From NCBI RefSeq assembly GCF_000696385.1, contig NZ_JJMN01000074.1, forward strand, positions 206,440-270,439: 64,000 nucleotides of DNA, read 5' to 3'. This stretch comes from Vibrio metoecus (lineage in GTDB: Bacteria; Pseudomonadota; Gammaproteobacteria; Enterobacterales; Vibrionaceae). Shown here one piece after another: positions 26,943-36,426 of the stretch (the first letter of the stretch is position 1; every line of letters begins with the position of its first letter). The notes under the pieces are model-generated. The model was given only the letters and a program-made list of their open reading frames with translations, had not been told where the DNA came from and searched no databases. A program made the position numbers and the translations under genes.

Positions 26943-27584
26943 TTACGATTTGAGCAATTTTGCGATATGCGCTTTGAGTACATCAATCGCGATACGGTTT
27001 TTCCCACCGCGTGGCACGATAATGTCTGCGTACTGTTTTGACGGCTCAATAAATTGCATAAACATAGGGCGCACCGTCTCTTGGTACTGCTTCAGTACAG
27101 ATTCCATGGTACGACCACGCTCTTGTACATCACGCTTCACACGGCGTAACAAACAGATATCCAGCGGTGTATCCATAAATACCGTTGCGTGCATCAAATC
27201 ACGTAAACGTGGGTCAGTCAGGAGCAAAATACCTTCCAGAATGATCACTTTTTTCGGGGTCATGGTGGTGGTTTTGTCCGTACGAGTATGCTCAGTATAG
27301 CTGTACTCTGGCACTTCAACCGCTTCACCACGCGCCAGCATTTGCAAATGTTGGCACAGTAAATCGTGGTCTAGCGCACTTGGGTGGTCGTAGTTGGTTT
27401 TAACACGTTCTTCCATGCTCAGATGACTCTGATCTTTGTAGTAGCAATCTTCCGTAATCACACCGATTTGATGGTCACCCACTTTGGCGCGTAGCTCGTT
27501 ATAAATCGTGCTCGCAATAAGGCTTTTACCAGAAGCAGAAGCGCCAGCAATACCGACGATGACACATTGATTATTCTCAGACAT
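26943..27584 (-). CDS. udk: Uridine kinase
   Basis: A 213-residue uridine/cytidine kinase of standard length. Walker A is GASASGKS (residues 14-21); ITEDCYYKDQSHLSMEER and YDHPSALDHDLL are family signatures, with HATVFMDTPLDICLLRRVKRDVQERGR as the lid. It phosphorylates uridine and cytidine with GTP in pyrimidine salvage. It lies downstream of mrp in the same direction, about 180 bp away. Confidence 0.97.
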   Translation of the reverse strand: MSENNQCVIVGIAGASASGKSLIASTIYNELRAKVGDHQIGVITEDCYYKDQSHLSMEERVKTNYDHPSALDHDLLCQHLQMLARGEAVEVPEYSYTEHTRTDKTTTMTPKKVIILEGILLLTDPRLRDLMHATVFMDTPLDICLLRRVKRDVQERGRTMESVLKQYQETVRPMFMQFIEPSKQYADIIVPRGGKNRIAIDVLKAHIAKLLKS

Positions 27585-27761
27585 GGTTATGCACCCGAAA
27601 CATGGTTGTGAGGAATTAAGGTAAACCGCCTGATTATAGGGAGAATGTGACCGCGATACCAGTTTGCATTGTGCAAAAACAGCCGAAGAAATGTCGGATG
27701 GATAAGTTTAAACCAGAGCAAACGATTACATTCACTCTGGCTGTTAGAGCAGGATGCTGCT

Positions 27762-28838
27762 TTAATTAACCCACTGAATTTGAATGCTCTCCGGTTTGGG
27801 TTTTCCCTGCCAGTAAAGAGAAGCACACACGCGCTGCGCAAGTTCTAAATAACGTTGGGTATGTTCACTCTTCGGGCGTGCAACAACTGTCGGAATGCCA
27901 GCATCCGTATCCTCACGCATTTCGATATGCAGAGGAATTTGTGCCAAGAGTGATAAACCAAATTCCGCGGCAAGAGTTTGTGCTCCGCCAACCCCAAAAA
28001 TATGCTCTTTTTCGCCGCAGTGACTACAGATGTGATAGCTCATGTTCTCCACCAGCCCAATCACAGGTACCTCCACTTTAGCAAACATCGCCGCGCCTTT
28101 ACGGGCATCAGCCAGTGCTAAGTCCTGCGGTGTGGTCACAATCACTGCGCCCGTTACTGGAATTTGTTGTGCGAGAGTGAGCTGAATATCTCCCGTGCCC
28201 GGAGGCATGTCGATCACCAGATAATCCAGATCCGGCCACTCGGTTTCATTGAGTAACTGCGCCAGCGCTTTGGATGCCATTGGCCCACGCCAAATCGCAG
28301 CATCCGCCTCATCAACCAAATAACCAATCGAATGCGTGGCAATGCCGTGCGCCTCAATTGGCTGCATCCATTTATTGTCACGCACTACTGGTTTAGCTTT
28401 AGTTTTACCGAGCATCAGCGGGACTGAGGGGCCATAAATATCGGCGTCTAATAGACCGACTTTGGCTCCTGACTTCGCAATCGCGAGTGCAAGATTCACC
28501 GCCGTCGTGGATTTACCCACGCCACCTTTGCCTGACGTCACCGCAATAATATTTTTCACCCCTTTGACAGCCGAACTCACACGAGTTTCCAGCGCTTGAG
28601 GTTTTACTTGAATGTCAAACGTCACTGACGCAACGGATCCACTGGCTTGCTGTTTGGCAATCCAATCACTTAATTCAGTCAGCAGTGAATGGGCAGCAAA
28701 AGGCAATTGCACATTGACTTGCTGGTTGGGCGTGATGGTGACGATAGAAGGCGACATCGCCCAATCACTGATTAAATCGGGATGCGAAAATTGGCTCAGC
28801 CATAGGCAGAGATCCTGTTTGGATTGAATAGATTGCAT
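27762..28838 (-). CDS. apbC: Iron-sulfur cluster carrier ATPase Mrp/ApbC
   Basis: A 358-residue P-loop ATPase of the Mrp/Nbp35 family. A short DUF59-like N-terminus is followed by the deviant Walker A SGKGGVGKST (about 102-111), DADIYGPSVP, LVIDMPPGTGD and the CxxC motif in YHICSHCGEKE. It carries Fe-S clusters to target proteins. I use ATG 28838, preceded by AAGGGGAA; longer starts overlap the metG promoter. It is divergent from metG, the arrangement also seen in E. coli. Confidence 0.95.
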   Translation of the reverse strand: MQSIQSKQDLCLWLSQFSHPDLISDWAMSPSIVTITPNQQVNVQLPFAAHSLLTELSDWIAKQQASGSVASVTFDIQVKPQALETRVSSAVKGVKNIIAVTSGKGGVGKSTTAVNLALAIAKSGAKVGLLDADIYGPSVPLMLGKTKAKPVVRDNKWMQPIEAHGIATHSIGYLVDEADAAIWRGPMASKALAQLLNETEWPDLDYLVIDMPPGTGDIQLTLAQQIPVTGAVIVTTPQDLALADARKGAAMFAKVEVPVIGLVENMSYHICSHCGEKEHIFGVGGAQTLAAEFGLSLLAQIPLHIEMREDTDAGIPTVVARPKSEHTQRYLELAQRVCASLYWQGKPKPESIQIQWVN

Positions 28839-28995
28839 AACTTCCCCTTTTTTACCCATGCTATCACCGCTCAGCCTGCGACTGAACCCCGAAAAAGATA
28901 GGGGAATCAACTGTTGCGCGCCTTGGCGTGACTGCGTGCTTAGGGTAGTATTATCGCTTCAATTTGGTCCCTATCAAGAAAAGCGAATATTAAGT

Positions 28996-31047
28996 ATGGC
29001 AAACGATCCAAGAAAACTTCTGGTAACTTGTGCCCTGCCTTACGCGAACGGTTCAATCCACCTTGGTCATATGCTTGAGCATATCCAAGCTGACATTTGG
29101 GTTCGTTATCAGCGTCTGCGTGGCAATACAGTAAACTTTATCTGTGCGGATGACGCGCACGGCACACCTATCATGCTGAAAGCACAGCAAATGGGTATGA
29201 CACCAGAAGCAATGATCGAGATGGTGAGCGAAGAGCACCAACGCGACTTTGCTGGCTTCGATATTAGCTTTGATAACTACCACAGCACGCACAGCGATGA
29301 AAACCGCGAGCTGGCTTCACACATCTATCTGCAACTGAAAAAGAACGGTTTTATTTCAAGCCGCACGATTTCTCAGCTGTTTGATCCTGAAAAAGAGATG
29401 TTCCTGCCGGATCGTTTCGTAAAAGGCACCTGCCCGAAATGTAAATCAGAAGACCAGTACGGCGACAACTGTGACGCGTGTGGTGAGACTTACAGCCCGA
29501 CTGAGCTGATCAATCCAAAATCCGCCGTCTCTGGTGCGACGCCAGTGATGAAAGATTCTGAGCACTTCTTCTTCGACCTGCCTCAGTTTGAAAGCATGCT
29601 CAAAGAATGGACGCGTTCAGGCTCTCTACAATCTGAAACCGCCAACAAAATGCAAGAGTGGTTTGAAGGTGGCTTGCAGCAGTGGGATATTTCCCGTGAT
29701 GCACCGTATTTCGGTTTTGAAATCCCGGGCGAGAAAGACAAATTCTTCTACGTGTGGCTAGATGCCCCTATTGGTTACATGGGTTCATTCAAAAACCTGT
29801 GCGACAAGCGTGGCGATTTGGACTTTAACGAATACTGGAATAAAGACAGCAAAACAGAGCTTTACCATTTCATCGGTAAAGACATCGTTTATTTCCACAG
29901 CTTGTTCTGGCCTGCCATGCTAGATGGTTCTGGTTTCCGTAAACCAACCAACGTGTTTGTGCACGGTTATGTGACCGTCAATGGCGCGAAAATGTCTAAG
30001 TCGAAAGGTACGTTTGTGAAAGCAAGCACTTACCTGAACCACTTGGATCCAGAGTGTCTGCGTTACTACTACGCGGCAAAACTGAACAACCGCATTGACG
30101 ATCTCGATTTGAACCTTGAAGACTTCACCCAACGTGTGAATGCTGACGTGGTGAACAAGATCGTTAACCTTGCGTCACGTAATGCAGGTTTCATCACTAA
30201 ACGTTTTGATGGCAAGCTGTCTGCACACTTTGCGGAGCCTGAGCTGTACGCTGAATTTGCTGGCGCAGCCGATCGTATTGCTGAGCTGTTTGAAACGCGT
30301 GAGTTTGGTCGTGCCATCCGTGAAATTACTGCATTGGCAGACAAAGCGAACCAGTATGTAGATGAAAAAGCCCCTTGGGTTGTGGCGAAACAAGAAGGCC
30401 AAGACCAAGCGCTGCAAGACATCTGTACTGTAGGCATTAACTTGTTCCGCGTACTGATGACTTACCTCAAGCCAGTGATGCCTGCGTTGGCAGAGCGTAC
30501 TGAAGCTTTCCTTAACCAAGAACTGACTTGGGAAGGCGTGGCAACTCCGCTAACGGATCATGCGGTAACGCCATTCAAAGCACTGTTCAACCGTATCGAT
30601 CCGAAACACGTTGAAGCCATGATTGAAGCGTCTAAGGCAGAAGCTGCAGCAGAAAAAGCCGCGGCAGATGCAGCAAAACCAAAGAGCGCAGAAACTGAAC
30701 TGAGCAAAGATCCCCTAGCGGCTGAAATTGAGTTCGATGATTTCGCGAAAGTGGATCTGCGGATTGCCAAGATTCTTTCTTGTGAAGCGGTCGAGAAATC
30801 AGACAAGTTACTGAAGTTTGAACTCGACATCGGCGGTGAAACCCGTCAAGTCTTCTCTGGTATTAAGTCTGCTTACAAACCAGAAGATCTGATTGGTAAA
30901 TACACTGTCGTCGTAGCAAACCTCAAACCACGTAAGATGAAGTTTGGTATGTCAGAAGGCATGATCCTCGCGGCTGGCCCTGGCGGTAGTGACCTGTGGT
31001 TGCTTGAACCGCATCAAGGTGCTCAAGCCGGTATGCGCGTGATGTAA
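28996..31047 (+). CDS. metG: Methionyl-tRNA synthetase
   Basis: A 683-residue class-I synthetase. The HIGH-type motif is HLGHML (about 21-26), the zinc site CPKCKSEDQYGDNCDAC lies around 145-161, and the KMSKS loop is AKMSKSKGTF (about 334-343). The C-terminus carries the EMAP/Trbp111 tRNA-binding domain (FAKVDLRIAKILSCEAVEKSDKLL onward) after an Ala/Glu-rich linker. ATG 28996 is chosen because it begins MANDPRKLLVTCALPYANG, the conserved opening. Confidence 0.98.
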   Translation: MANDPRKLLVTCALPYANGSIHLGHMLEHIQADIWVRYQRLRGNTVNFICADDAHGTPIMLKAQQMGMTPEAMIEMVSEEHQRDFAGFDISFDNYHSTHSDENRELASHIYLQLKKNGFISSRTISQLFDPEKEMFLPDRFVKGTCPKCKSEDQYGDNCDACGETYSPTELINPKSAVSGATPVMKDSEHFFFDLPQFESMLKEWTRSGSLQSETANKMQEWFEGGLQQWDISRDAPYFGFEIPGEKDKFFYVWLDAPIGYMGSFKNLCDKRGDLDFNEYWNKDSKTELYHFIGKDIVYFHSLFWPAMLDGSGFRKPTNVFVHGYVTVNGAKMSKSKGTFVKASTYLNHLDPECLRYYYAAKLNNRIDDLDLNLEDFTQRVNADVVNKIVNLASRNAGFITKRFDGKLSAHFAEPELYAEFAGAADRIAELFETREFGRAIREITALADKANQYVDEKAPWVVAKQEGQDQALQDICTVGINLFRVLMTYLKPVMPALAERTEAFLNQELTWEGVATPLTDHAVTPFKALFNRIDPKHVEAMIEASKAEAAAEKAAADAAKPKSAETELSKDPLAAEIEFDDFAKVDLRIAKILSCEAVEKSDKLLKFELDIGGETRQVFSGIKSAYKPEDLIGKYTVVVANLKPRKMKFGMSEGMILAAGPGGSDLWLLEPHQGAQAGMRVM

Positions 31048-31090
31048 TTCTCATCTCTCTTCGATTGCCATCGAGTTTGAGAGTATTAGA

Positions 31091-31118
31091 AGCCTTTGCT
31101 ACTGCAAAGGCTTTTTCT
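31091..31118 (+). terminator. Intrinsic terminator after metG
   Basis: Stem AGCCTTTGC / GCAAAGGCT with a TACT loop, followed by TTTTTCTT. Confidence 0.9.
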
Positions 31119-31301
31119 TATTCCAATCCTGTAATAACAACCCACTCGCAACCTCCTTTCCCTGAAATCACAGTGCCGCGATGTACGATACAAGCGCTTA
31201 AAAATTTAAAGTCGCTCACACTTTTCGCGCATTATGCCCCATAAATGTGCATTAAATCGAAGCTTATTTTCTTAAGGCATTGATTTTTAATCATTAAATT
31301 T

Positions 31302-31318
31302 CTGGCATTCAAACTGCA
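31302..31318 (+). promoter_or_regulatory. Candidate sigma-54 promoter before an unknown membrane protein
   Basis: CTGGCATTCAAACTGCA has the -24 GG (31304-31305) and -12 GC (31316-31317) at the required 12-base spacing, differing from the consensus at the C after TGGCA and one T of TTGC. Transcription would begin near 31329, 63 bases before the start codon. The gap 31119-31301 is AT-rich with no other feature I can name. Confidence 0.45.
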
Positions 31319-31391
31319 ATACTCCACACATCCCCTTTCATAAGCTCAGTGCAACACGAAGGGGCGATTTAATACCAACACGGAGGTGGCT

Positions 31392-32207
31392 ATGTTTGTG
31401 ACGATTTCAATGCTGATATCATTGGCGATTCTTGGCTTCATTTATTCTCTTTCTCAACAAAAGCATTCAACGCAGCAACGTAAATTTGAGTTGCTGATCT
31501 GCCTGCGCGAGGTGCTAGCACTGTGCCGCCAACACCGCAGCCTGACTCATCAAACGCTCAATCACACCGAGGTCAATTGTTGTGAGCCCAGTACACTGGC
31601 AGCACTAGAAAAGCACCTGCTGGAAAAATCTGAACAACTGATCCAAATTGCCCATTTTGATAACAAGCCCTCATACCGCATTTTGCAAAACTCATTAAAA
31701 ACAGTCTTTAACGAGTGGCAGCAAGCCAGTGTAGGCAAAAATCAACGTCTGCATGGCAAGTTGATCCGCCACTGCATGTACTTGATGGATGATGTGGTGT
31801 TGGCATGGTTGGCAGAATCTGGACGCGAAGAATTAAGTGATGAGTACCATATGAACTGGCAACAAATTTTCGATGCGATGGAAACACTGACTCAACTGCG
31901 TCTGTGCATTGAAGATACTCGCAATGAAACCAATGCGTTACGCTTGAGACACTATTGTGAACTGATGCAACGTAAGCTCAATCAGCTAGCGCTGATTAGC
32001 CCTTTGACACTCGGCTCCCCCGTCTGTTCATCGGCGATGCGCCAACTTAACGAAATCACCGATAACAACCAATTCAATTTGGAGAGCAACGAGCTTTATC
32101 AATTAAGCAGTGAACTTTCTTCAACGATCGCACAGGTGTATGACCATATGCTGAATGATTTAGTAGAGAGCCTTTATCAGCCTTTACCGCAACTCGTTAT
32201 TGCTTAA
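31392..32207 (+). CDS. Membrane-anchored helical protein of unknown function (possible NIT-like sensor)
   Basis: A 271-residue protein with one N-terminal membrane segment (MFVTISMLISLAILGFIYSL) and a long, mostly helical soluble part. The spacing of segments such as CLREVLALCRQHRSLTHQTLN, GKLIRHCMYLMDDVVLAWLA and METLTQLRLCIEDTRNE resembles the all-helical nitrate/nitrite-sensing (NIT) domain, but this is pattern resemblance only. It has no output domain. GGAGGTGG precedes ATG 31392. It may be driven by sigma-54. Function not assigned. Confidence 0.7.
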   Translation: MFVTISMLISLAILGFIYSLSQQKHSTQQRKFELLICLREVLALCRQHRSLTHQTLNHTEVNCCEPSTLAALEKHLLEKSEQLIQIAHFDNKPSYRILQNSLKTVFNEWQQASVGKNQRLHGKLIRHCMYLMDDVVLAWLAESGREELSDEYHMNWQQIFDAMETLTQLRLCIEDTRNETNALRLRHYCELMQRKLNQLALISPLTLGSPVCSSAMRQLNEITDNNQFNLESNELYQLSSELSSTIAQVYDHMLNDLVESLYQPLPQLVIA

Positions 32208-32223
32208 AGAAAGCTAAAAACAG

Positions 32224-32250
32224 AAAGCGCCACATCAAGTGGCGCTTTTC
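32224..32250. terminator. Bidirectional terminator between the unknown gene and udp
   Basis: Stem AAAGCGCCAC / GTGGCGCTTT with an ATCAA loop; TTTTC follows on the plus strand. Confidence 0.88.
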
Positions 32251-32275
32251 ATTAATCGAGGGAAATGACTGTACG

Positions 32276-33037
32276 TTATTTCAGCATCTTACGCGCAGCT
32301 TCCACCACAACTTTGATAGAACGTGCTTCGGTTTCTTTCAACGTTGCGTGGTCAGGAATCTCTTTCTGAGTACGGTTAATAATTACACCCGCCACACAGC
32401 CCGCTTTCAAGCCTGAGCTAGCACACATGGTCAGCAGCGTTGCCGATTCCATTTCAAAGTTCAGAACACCCATTTCTTGCCACTCTTTCATCGAGCCTTG
32501 GAAACGGCGCACGACACGACCAGTGAAAGTATCGTAACGCTCTTGTCCTGGGTAGAAGGTATCAGAAGAAGCGGTAATACCCATGTGCACCGTTGCACCA
32601 CTTTCTTGTGCAGCCGCTTTCATCGCTGTCGCCACATCAAAATCCGGTACCGCTGGGAATTCCATCGGTGCGAAGTGCAGACTTGCACCATCCAAACGCA
32701 CAGAGCCCGTAGTGACAATCATATCGCCCACATTAACATGAGGTTGAATTGCGCCCGTAGTTCCAACACGTAGGAAGCTACGTACGCCCAATTGTGCCAG
32801 TTCTTCTACTGCAATCGACGTTGAAGGACCACCAATACCCGTTGAGCAAACGACAACAGACTGGCCATCCAGCTCTGCGCGGTACACGGTATATTCACGA
32901 TGGCTAGCGAGGAAAACTGGGTTATCCATCAGCTCAGCAATTTTTTGTACACGAGCAGGATCGCCCGGGATAATTGCTAATGTTGCACCGTTTAAATCTG
33001 CTTCAGTCACACCAAGGTGGAATACAGTTTTAGTCAT
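32276..33037 (-). CDS. udp: Uridine phosphorylase
   Basis: A 253-residue nucleoside phosphorylase of the E. coli Udp type. It starts MTKTVFHLGVTEADLNGATLAIIPGDPARVQKI and contains STGIGGPSTSIAVEEL, RVGTTGAIQ and NFEMESATLLTMCASSGLKAG. It splits uridine with phosphate to uracil and ribose-1-phosphate. The upstream region carries two CRP-like sites, which fits the CRP/CytR control known for E. coli udp. Confidence 0.97.
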   Translation of the reverse strand: MTKTVFHLGVTEADLNGATLAIIPGDPARVQKIAELMDNPVFLASHREYTVYRAELDGQSVVVCSTGIGGPSTSIAVEELAQLGVRSFLRVGTTGAIQPHVNVGDMIVTTGSVRLDGASLHFAPMEFPAVPDFDVATAMKAAAQESGATVHMGITASSDTFYPGQERYDTFTGRVVRRFQGSMKEWQEMGVLNFEMESATLLTMCASSGLKAGCVAGVIINRTQKEIPDHATLKETEARSIKVVVEAARKMLK

Positions 33038-33121
33038 AAGGGGGCTCCTTCAATTGCGTCTATTCAGCGCATTAATCATTTGGGGTACCAAACTAATGTA
33101 CCTGATAGGGCAAACCGATTA

Positions 33122-33137
33122 AGTGATAGCAATCACA
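33122..33137. promoter_or_regulatory. CRP-like site upstream of udp
   Basis: AGTGATAGCAATCACA matches TGTGA-N6-TCACA with one mismatch, about 85-100 bp before the udp start. Confidence 0.6.
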
Positions 33138-33173
33138 CCAAACAAAGCAATAAGCATCAATCTTTCACAATTA

Positions 33174-33189
33174 ATCGATTTGCATCACA
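33174..33189. promoter_or_regulatory. Second, weaker CRP-like site upstream of udp
   Basis: ATCGATTTGCATCACA has one perfect half-site (TCACA) and a poor partner. Paired CRP sites about 50 bp apart, with CytR between, are the arrangement of E. coli udp. Confidence 0.4.
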
Positions 33190-33287
33190 AATAATCTGTA
33201 TCTGTGCTGCAAATACATACAGATTATTGCTCTCTTTCGTCAGCCTCAGCAAAGCATAGTGCAGAATCTGTCATCCTCAAGCGAGTT

Positions 33288-33329
33288 AGTCGCTGCCTAC
33301 CCGTGCTAGAGGCAGCGATTGCCTCTAGC
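33288..33329. repeat. Two overlapping, mutually exclusive inverted repeats downstream of zntA
   Basis: Stem A pairs TCGCTGCCT (33290-33298) with AGGCAGCGA (33310-33318). Stem B pairs GCTAGAGGCA (33305-33314) with TGCCTCTAGC (33320-33329). They share bases 33310-33314, so only one can form. No T-run follows on either strand. It lies 28 bases after the zntA stop. Confidence 0.6.
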
Positions 33330-33356
33330 GAAAGCAGTCCCCTATAGGAAGAGAGA

Positions 33357-35666
33357 TCATGACGACGATCGAGAGCCAAATCGGAGCAAACGTAGCGCAT
33401 TCAGTGTGACCAATGCTGTCGCACCACTGTCCGCAAGTACAGCAACCCACAGCCCGGTAATGCCAAGTAAGCTCGTGACCAAAAAGACGGCTTTTAGGCC
33501 TAATGCTAAAGTAACGTTTTGGCGAATAATCGCCAACGTCGCCCGCGACAGTTCAATCATGCTGGCAAGCTCAACCAACCGATTGTGGGTCAACGCCGCA
33601 TCGGCCGTTTCTAACGCCACATCCGTACCGCCGCCCATGGCAATACCAATACTGGCTTCTTTCATCGCCGGTGCATCGTTAATACCATCGCCAACCATAG
33701 CAACACGCTGATTCTGCGCTAACTGCTGGATATATTTAACTTTATCTTGCGGTAGTAACCCCGCACGAAAATCCATATTCAATTGGCGCCCCATGGCGGC
33801 AGCACTGCGTTCGTTATCACCCGTTAGCATTAACGCCTTCACACCAATTCTCTGCAGTGCTTCAACAGCTTGGCGAGCGTCTTGTCGCAAGGTATCTTGC
33901 CAAGCGATCACGCCTACGGCGCTCTCCCCTTCTAGCATCACCACCACCGTTTTACTTTCTGCTTCGAGCTGTTCTACCTGTTGGCGCACAGTTTCAGGTA
34001 AGGTGATTTCAACCCGATTGGGCGCTAAAATTTGGTAAGTGACACCATCGATACTTCCGCTAATACCTCTTCCTACAAGCGCGGTTTTATCTTCCGCATT
34101 CGGGATCTCACAACCTGTTGCTTGTGCTTTCGCGACCAGTGATGTAGCCAATGGATGATGTGAACCCATCTCTATCGCGGCCACTTGAGCCAATAAGCGG
34201 TTCTCGCTCCACCCTTGATAGGCAATAAGATCCGTCACTTGTGGCTTACCTTCAGTCAACGTACCGGTTTTATCAAAGGCTATGGTTTCGATTTTACCTA
34301 GCTGCTCTAACGCGGCTCCGCCCTTAATCAAAGCGCCACGACGTGCCGCAGAGGCTAAGCCTGAAGTAATAGCCGCAGGCGTTGAAATCACCAGAGCACA
34401 AGGACAAGCAATCAACAACAAAGCCAAGCCTCGGTAGATCCACGTTTGCCAATCGGCACCAAACACCAACGGCGGAATCGTAATGACCACAACAGCCACC
34501 ACCATCATGAGTGGTGTGTACCAACGGCTGAATTTATCTAAGAACCGCTCCAACGGTGCTTTACGTGACTCCGCTTCTTCAATCATGTGCAAAATACGGT
34601 CGATCGCGTTTTCACCTTGTTTAGAGGTAATTTCGACCTGCACGATTTTATCCACCACCACACAACCAGCAGAAACTCGCTCTCCTAACCCAAGTTCTAC
34701 GGGTAGAGATTCCCCAGTCAATGCGCTGTTATCAAGACTTGCCGCGCCGAGTAAGCGACCATCCGCAGGCAAACGTCCACCGGGTGCCACTTCGATAACA
34801 TCGCCCGGTTTTAACTGTGCGACTGGCACCGTAATACGCTGACCATTTTCAATCCGTAGTGCATTTTCAGGCACCAAAGCCATTAAGGCTTGCACTCCGC
34901 TTCGTGCGCGTGAAGCGGCGTACGCTTCCAAGCGCTCACCAATCAAAAACAGGAGAAGAACCATTGCTGCTTCTATGGTTTCCCCTAGATACAATGCGCC
35001 AATCGCCGCAACCGACATCAAGGTTTCAATCGAGAAAGGAGAACCCGATTTGGCCAGACGCCAAGCTTGCTGAATGATCGGTAATAAACCTAACAGACAG
35101 GTAATGGTGAAAATCCAACGGCTAATTTCGGCGGAGTTGACGATCACCCCCACCGTCATCAAGGCTGCAATACCAATAATTCGTGCGTTTTCATTGTGCC
35201 AAAACGAAGGTTTCGTGGACTCTACGTCCGAAGCTGCCGCCCCCGTTGAACTAAAGGTGAAACCACTATTCACCACGGCTTTTTCAATGTGTTGTGCCGT
35301 TGATTCTTGGTTAAAACCCACGACCAGTTTCTGGGTAGCAAAAGTGACGTGTACCTGAGTGACATCACTCAGTTGTTTTGACTGCTTTTTCAATTTTTTT
35401 GTCGCGCAGGAAGGACAATCCATTCCCGCAATGAACCAGCTTTGTTGGAAACGTGATGAGAGCTCTGCGTTTCGATGTCGCTCGGGCTCCTCATCGGAAC
35501 TTCCGCCGCCCTCAGCGCTACTGCAGCAGCTATCACCGCCACATGAAGCCACAACGTCGGCAGCACGAATTGACGCAATTTTAGGGCTTCCAGCGCAACT
35601 TGTTTGGTGGCCAGAAATAGGTTTCGTTAATGATTTTGAACGACAAGCATGGTGTTTAGTACACAT
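33357..35666 (-). CDS. zntA: Zn(II)/Cd(II)/Pb(II)-exporting P-type ATPase ZntA
   Basis: A 769-residue P1B ATPase. The N-terminus is rich in Cys and His (CTKHHAC, CGGDSCCSS), followed by a metal-binding HMA domain with GMDCPSCATK. The membrane CPC motif is in LLIACPCALVIS, the phosphorylation site is DKTGTLTEGK, and the hinge is VGDGINDAPAM. These mark the zinc/cadmium/lead subgroup. AAGGAG precedes ATG 35666. A MerR-family operator with a 20-bp spacer lies upstream, as for ZntR-controlled zntA. No zntR gene is in the window. Confidence 0.96.
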   Translation of the reverse strand: MCTKHHACRSKSLTKPISGHQTSCAGSPKIASIRAADVVASCGGDSCCSSAEGGGSSDEEPERHRNAELSSRFQQSWFIAGMDCPSCATKKLKKQSKQLSDVTQVHVTFATQKLVVGFNQESTAQHIEKAVVNSGFTFSSTGAAASDVESTKPSFWHNENARIIGIAALMTVGVIVNSAEISRWIFTITCLLGLLPIIQQAWRLAKSGSPFSIETLMSVAAIGALYLGETIEAAMVLLLFLIGERLEAYAASRARSGVQALMALVPENALRIENGQRITVPVAQLKPGDVIEVAPGGRLPADGRLLGAASLDNSALTGESLPVELGLGERVSAGCVVVDKIVQVEITSKQGENAIDRILHMIEEAESRKAPLERFLDKFSRWYTPLMMVVAVVVITIPPLVFGADWQTWIYRGLALLLIACPCALVISTPAAITSGLASAARRGALIKGGAALEQLGKIETIAFDKTGTLTEGKPQVTDLIAYQGWSENRLLAQVAAIEMGSHHPLATSLVAKAQATGCEIPNAEDKTALVGRGISGSIDGVTYQILAPNRVEITLPETVRQQVEQLEAESKTVVVMLEGESAVGVIAWQDTLRQDARQAVEALQRIGVKALMLTGDNERSAAAMGRQLNMDFRAGLLPQDKVKYIQQLAQNQRVAMVGDGINDAPAMKEASIGIAMGGGTDVALETADAALTHNRLVELASMIELSRATLAIIRQNVTLALGLKAVFLVTSLLGITGLWVAVLADSGATALVTLNALRLLRFGSRSSS

Positions 35667-35696
35667 AGTTTTATCTCCTTTTTGTGGTCTGCCGTC

Positions 35697-35728
35697 AGCT
35701 TACACCTTGGAGTTAACTTCAAGGTCAA
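35697..35728 (-). promoter_or_regulatory. ZntR/MerR-type promoter-operator of zntA
   Basis: A -35 TTGACC (35728-35723) and -10 TAAGCT (35702-35697) are separated by 20 bp, the overlong spacer of MerR-family promoters. A 22-bp inverted repeat (35704-35725, arms ACCTTG and CAAGGT) fills the spacer. This fits activation by ZntR under zinc excess. Confidence 0.78.
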
Positions 35729-35782
35729 GCTTATTGAGCAACAAGTGGCAAAAAGTTTATCGTTCAGTCACCATAACAAGAC

Positions 35783-36199
35783 TTAAACAGGATGTTGGAA
35801 ACAGCTATTTAATGTTTTACTCAAAGCACGAAGAACATCACGCCGTGTGATCACCCCGACTAGCTTGCCATCCTCTATCACGGGGTACATTTTAGGTTTT
35901 CCCACTTTCATCATCGCCGCCATTTCGATAATTGAAGTATCCGGTGACACCGACAGCACTTCATTATGCATGCAGTCGCTAACGATATGAGTATCTTGGC
36001 AGTGATAACTGGCGTGTACCAATTTATCCAACAAATCCTGTTCGGATAAAAATCCAACCACACGGCGCTGTGCATCAATCACAGGGCCCCCCATATTGTC
36101 TGACCGCACCACTTTCTCTAACGCGGCAGTCAACGACATTTCCGGGCTAAAAGTAATCGCTTGTGTGGTCATATAATCGCTAACTTTCAGTGAGTTCAT
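35783..36199 (-). CDS. Two-CBS-domain protein
   Basis: A 138-residue protein consisting of a tandem CBS pair: VSDYMTTQAITFSPEMSLTAALEKVVRSD with GGPVIDAQRRVVGFLSEQDLL, and VSDCMHNEVLSVSPDTSIIEMAAMM with YPVIEDGKLVGVITRRDVLRAL. Such stand-alone CBS pairs bind adenine nucleotides and regulate partner proteins. No partner is apparent nearby. AAGGAGAACAGG precedes the start. The final CFQHPV tail is unusual but short. Confidence 0.92.
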   Translation of the reverse strand: MNSLKVSDYMTTQAITFSPEMSLTAALEKVVRSDNMGGPVIDAQRRVVGFLSEQDLLDKLVHASYHCQDTHIVSDCMHNEVLSVSPDTSIIEMAAMMKVGKPKMYPVIEDGKLVGVITRRDVLRALSKTLNSCFQHPV

Positions 36200-36426
36200 C
36201 CTGTTCTCCTTATGTTCACACGCTTGTGAATCATCTTAAGTGTTGTACAAAATGAACGATTTATCCTGTCTCATTTCTTAACTCAAGCGCACAATATCAA
36301 AACGTTCTCATCCTTTTTTATGAACATTAGGTTTAATTAATAAAAGTCATACATGGCCCATATTCGTTCACGATAAGATCATCTATAAATAAAGTAATAC
36401 GTAATCACTCAATAGGGATCGAGTCG

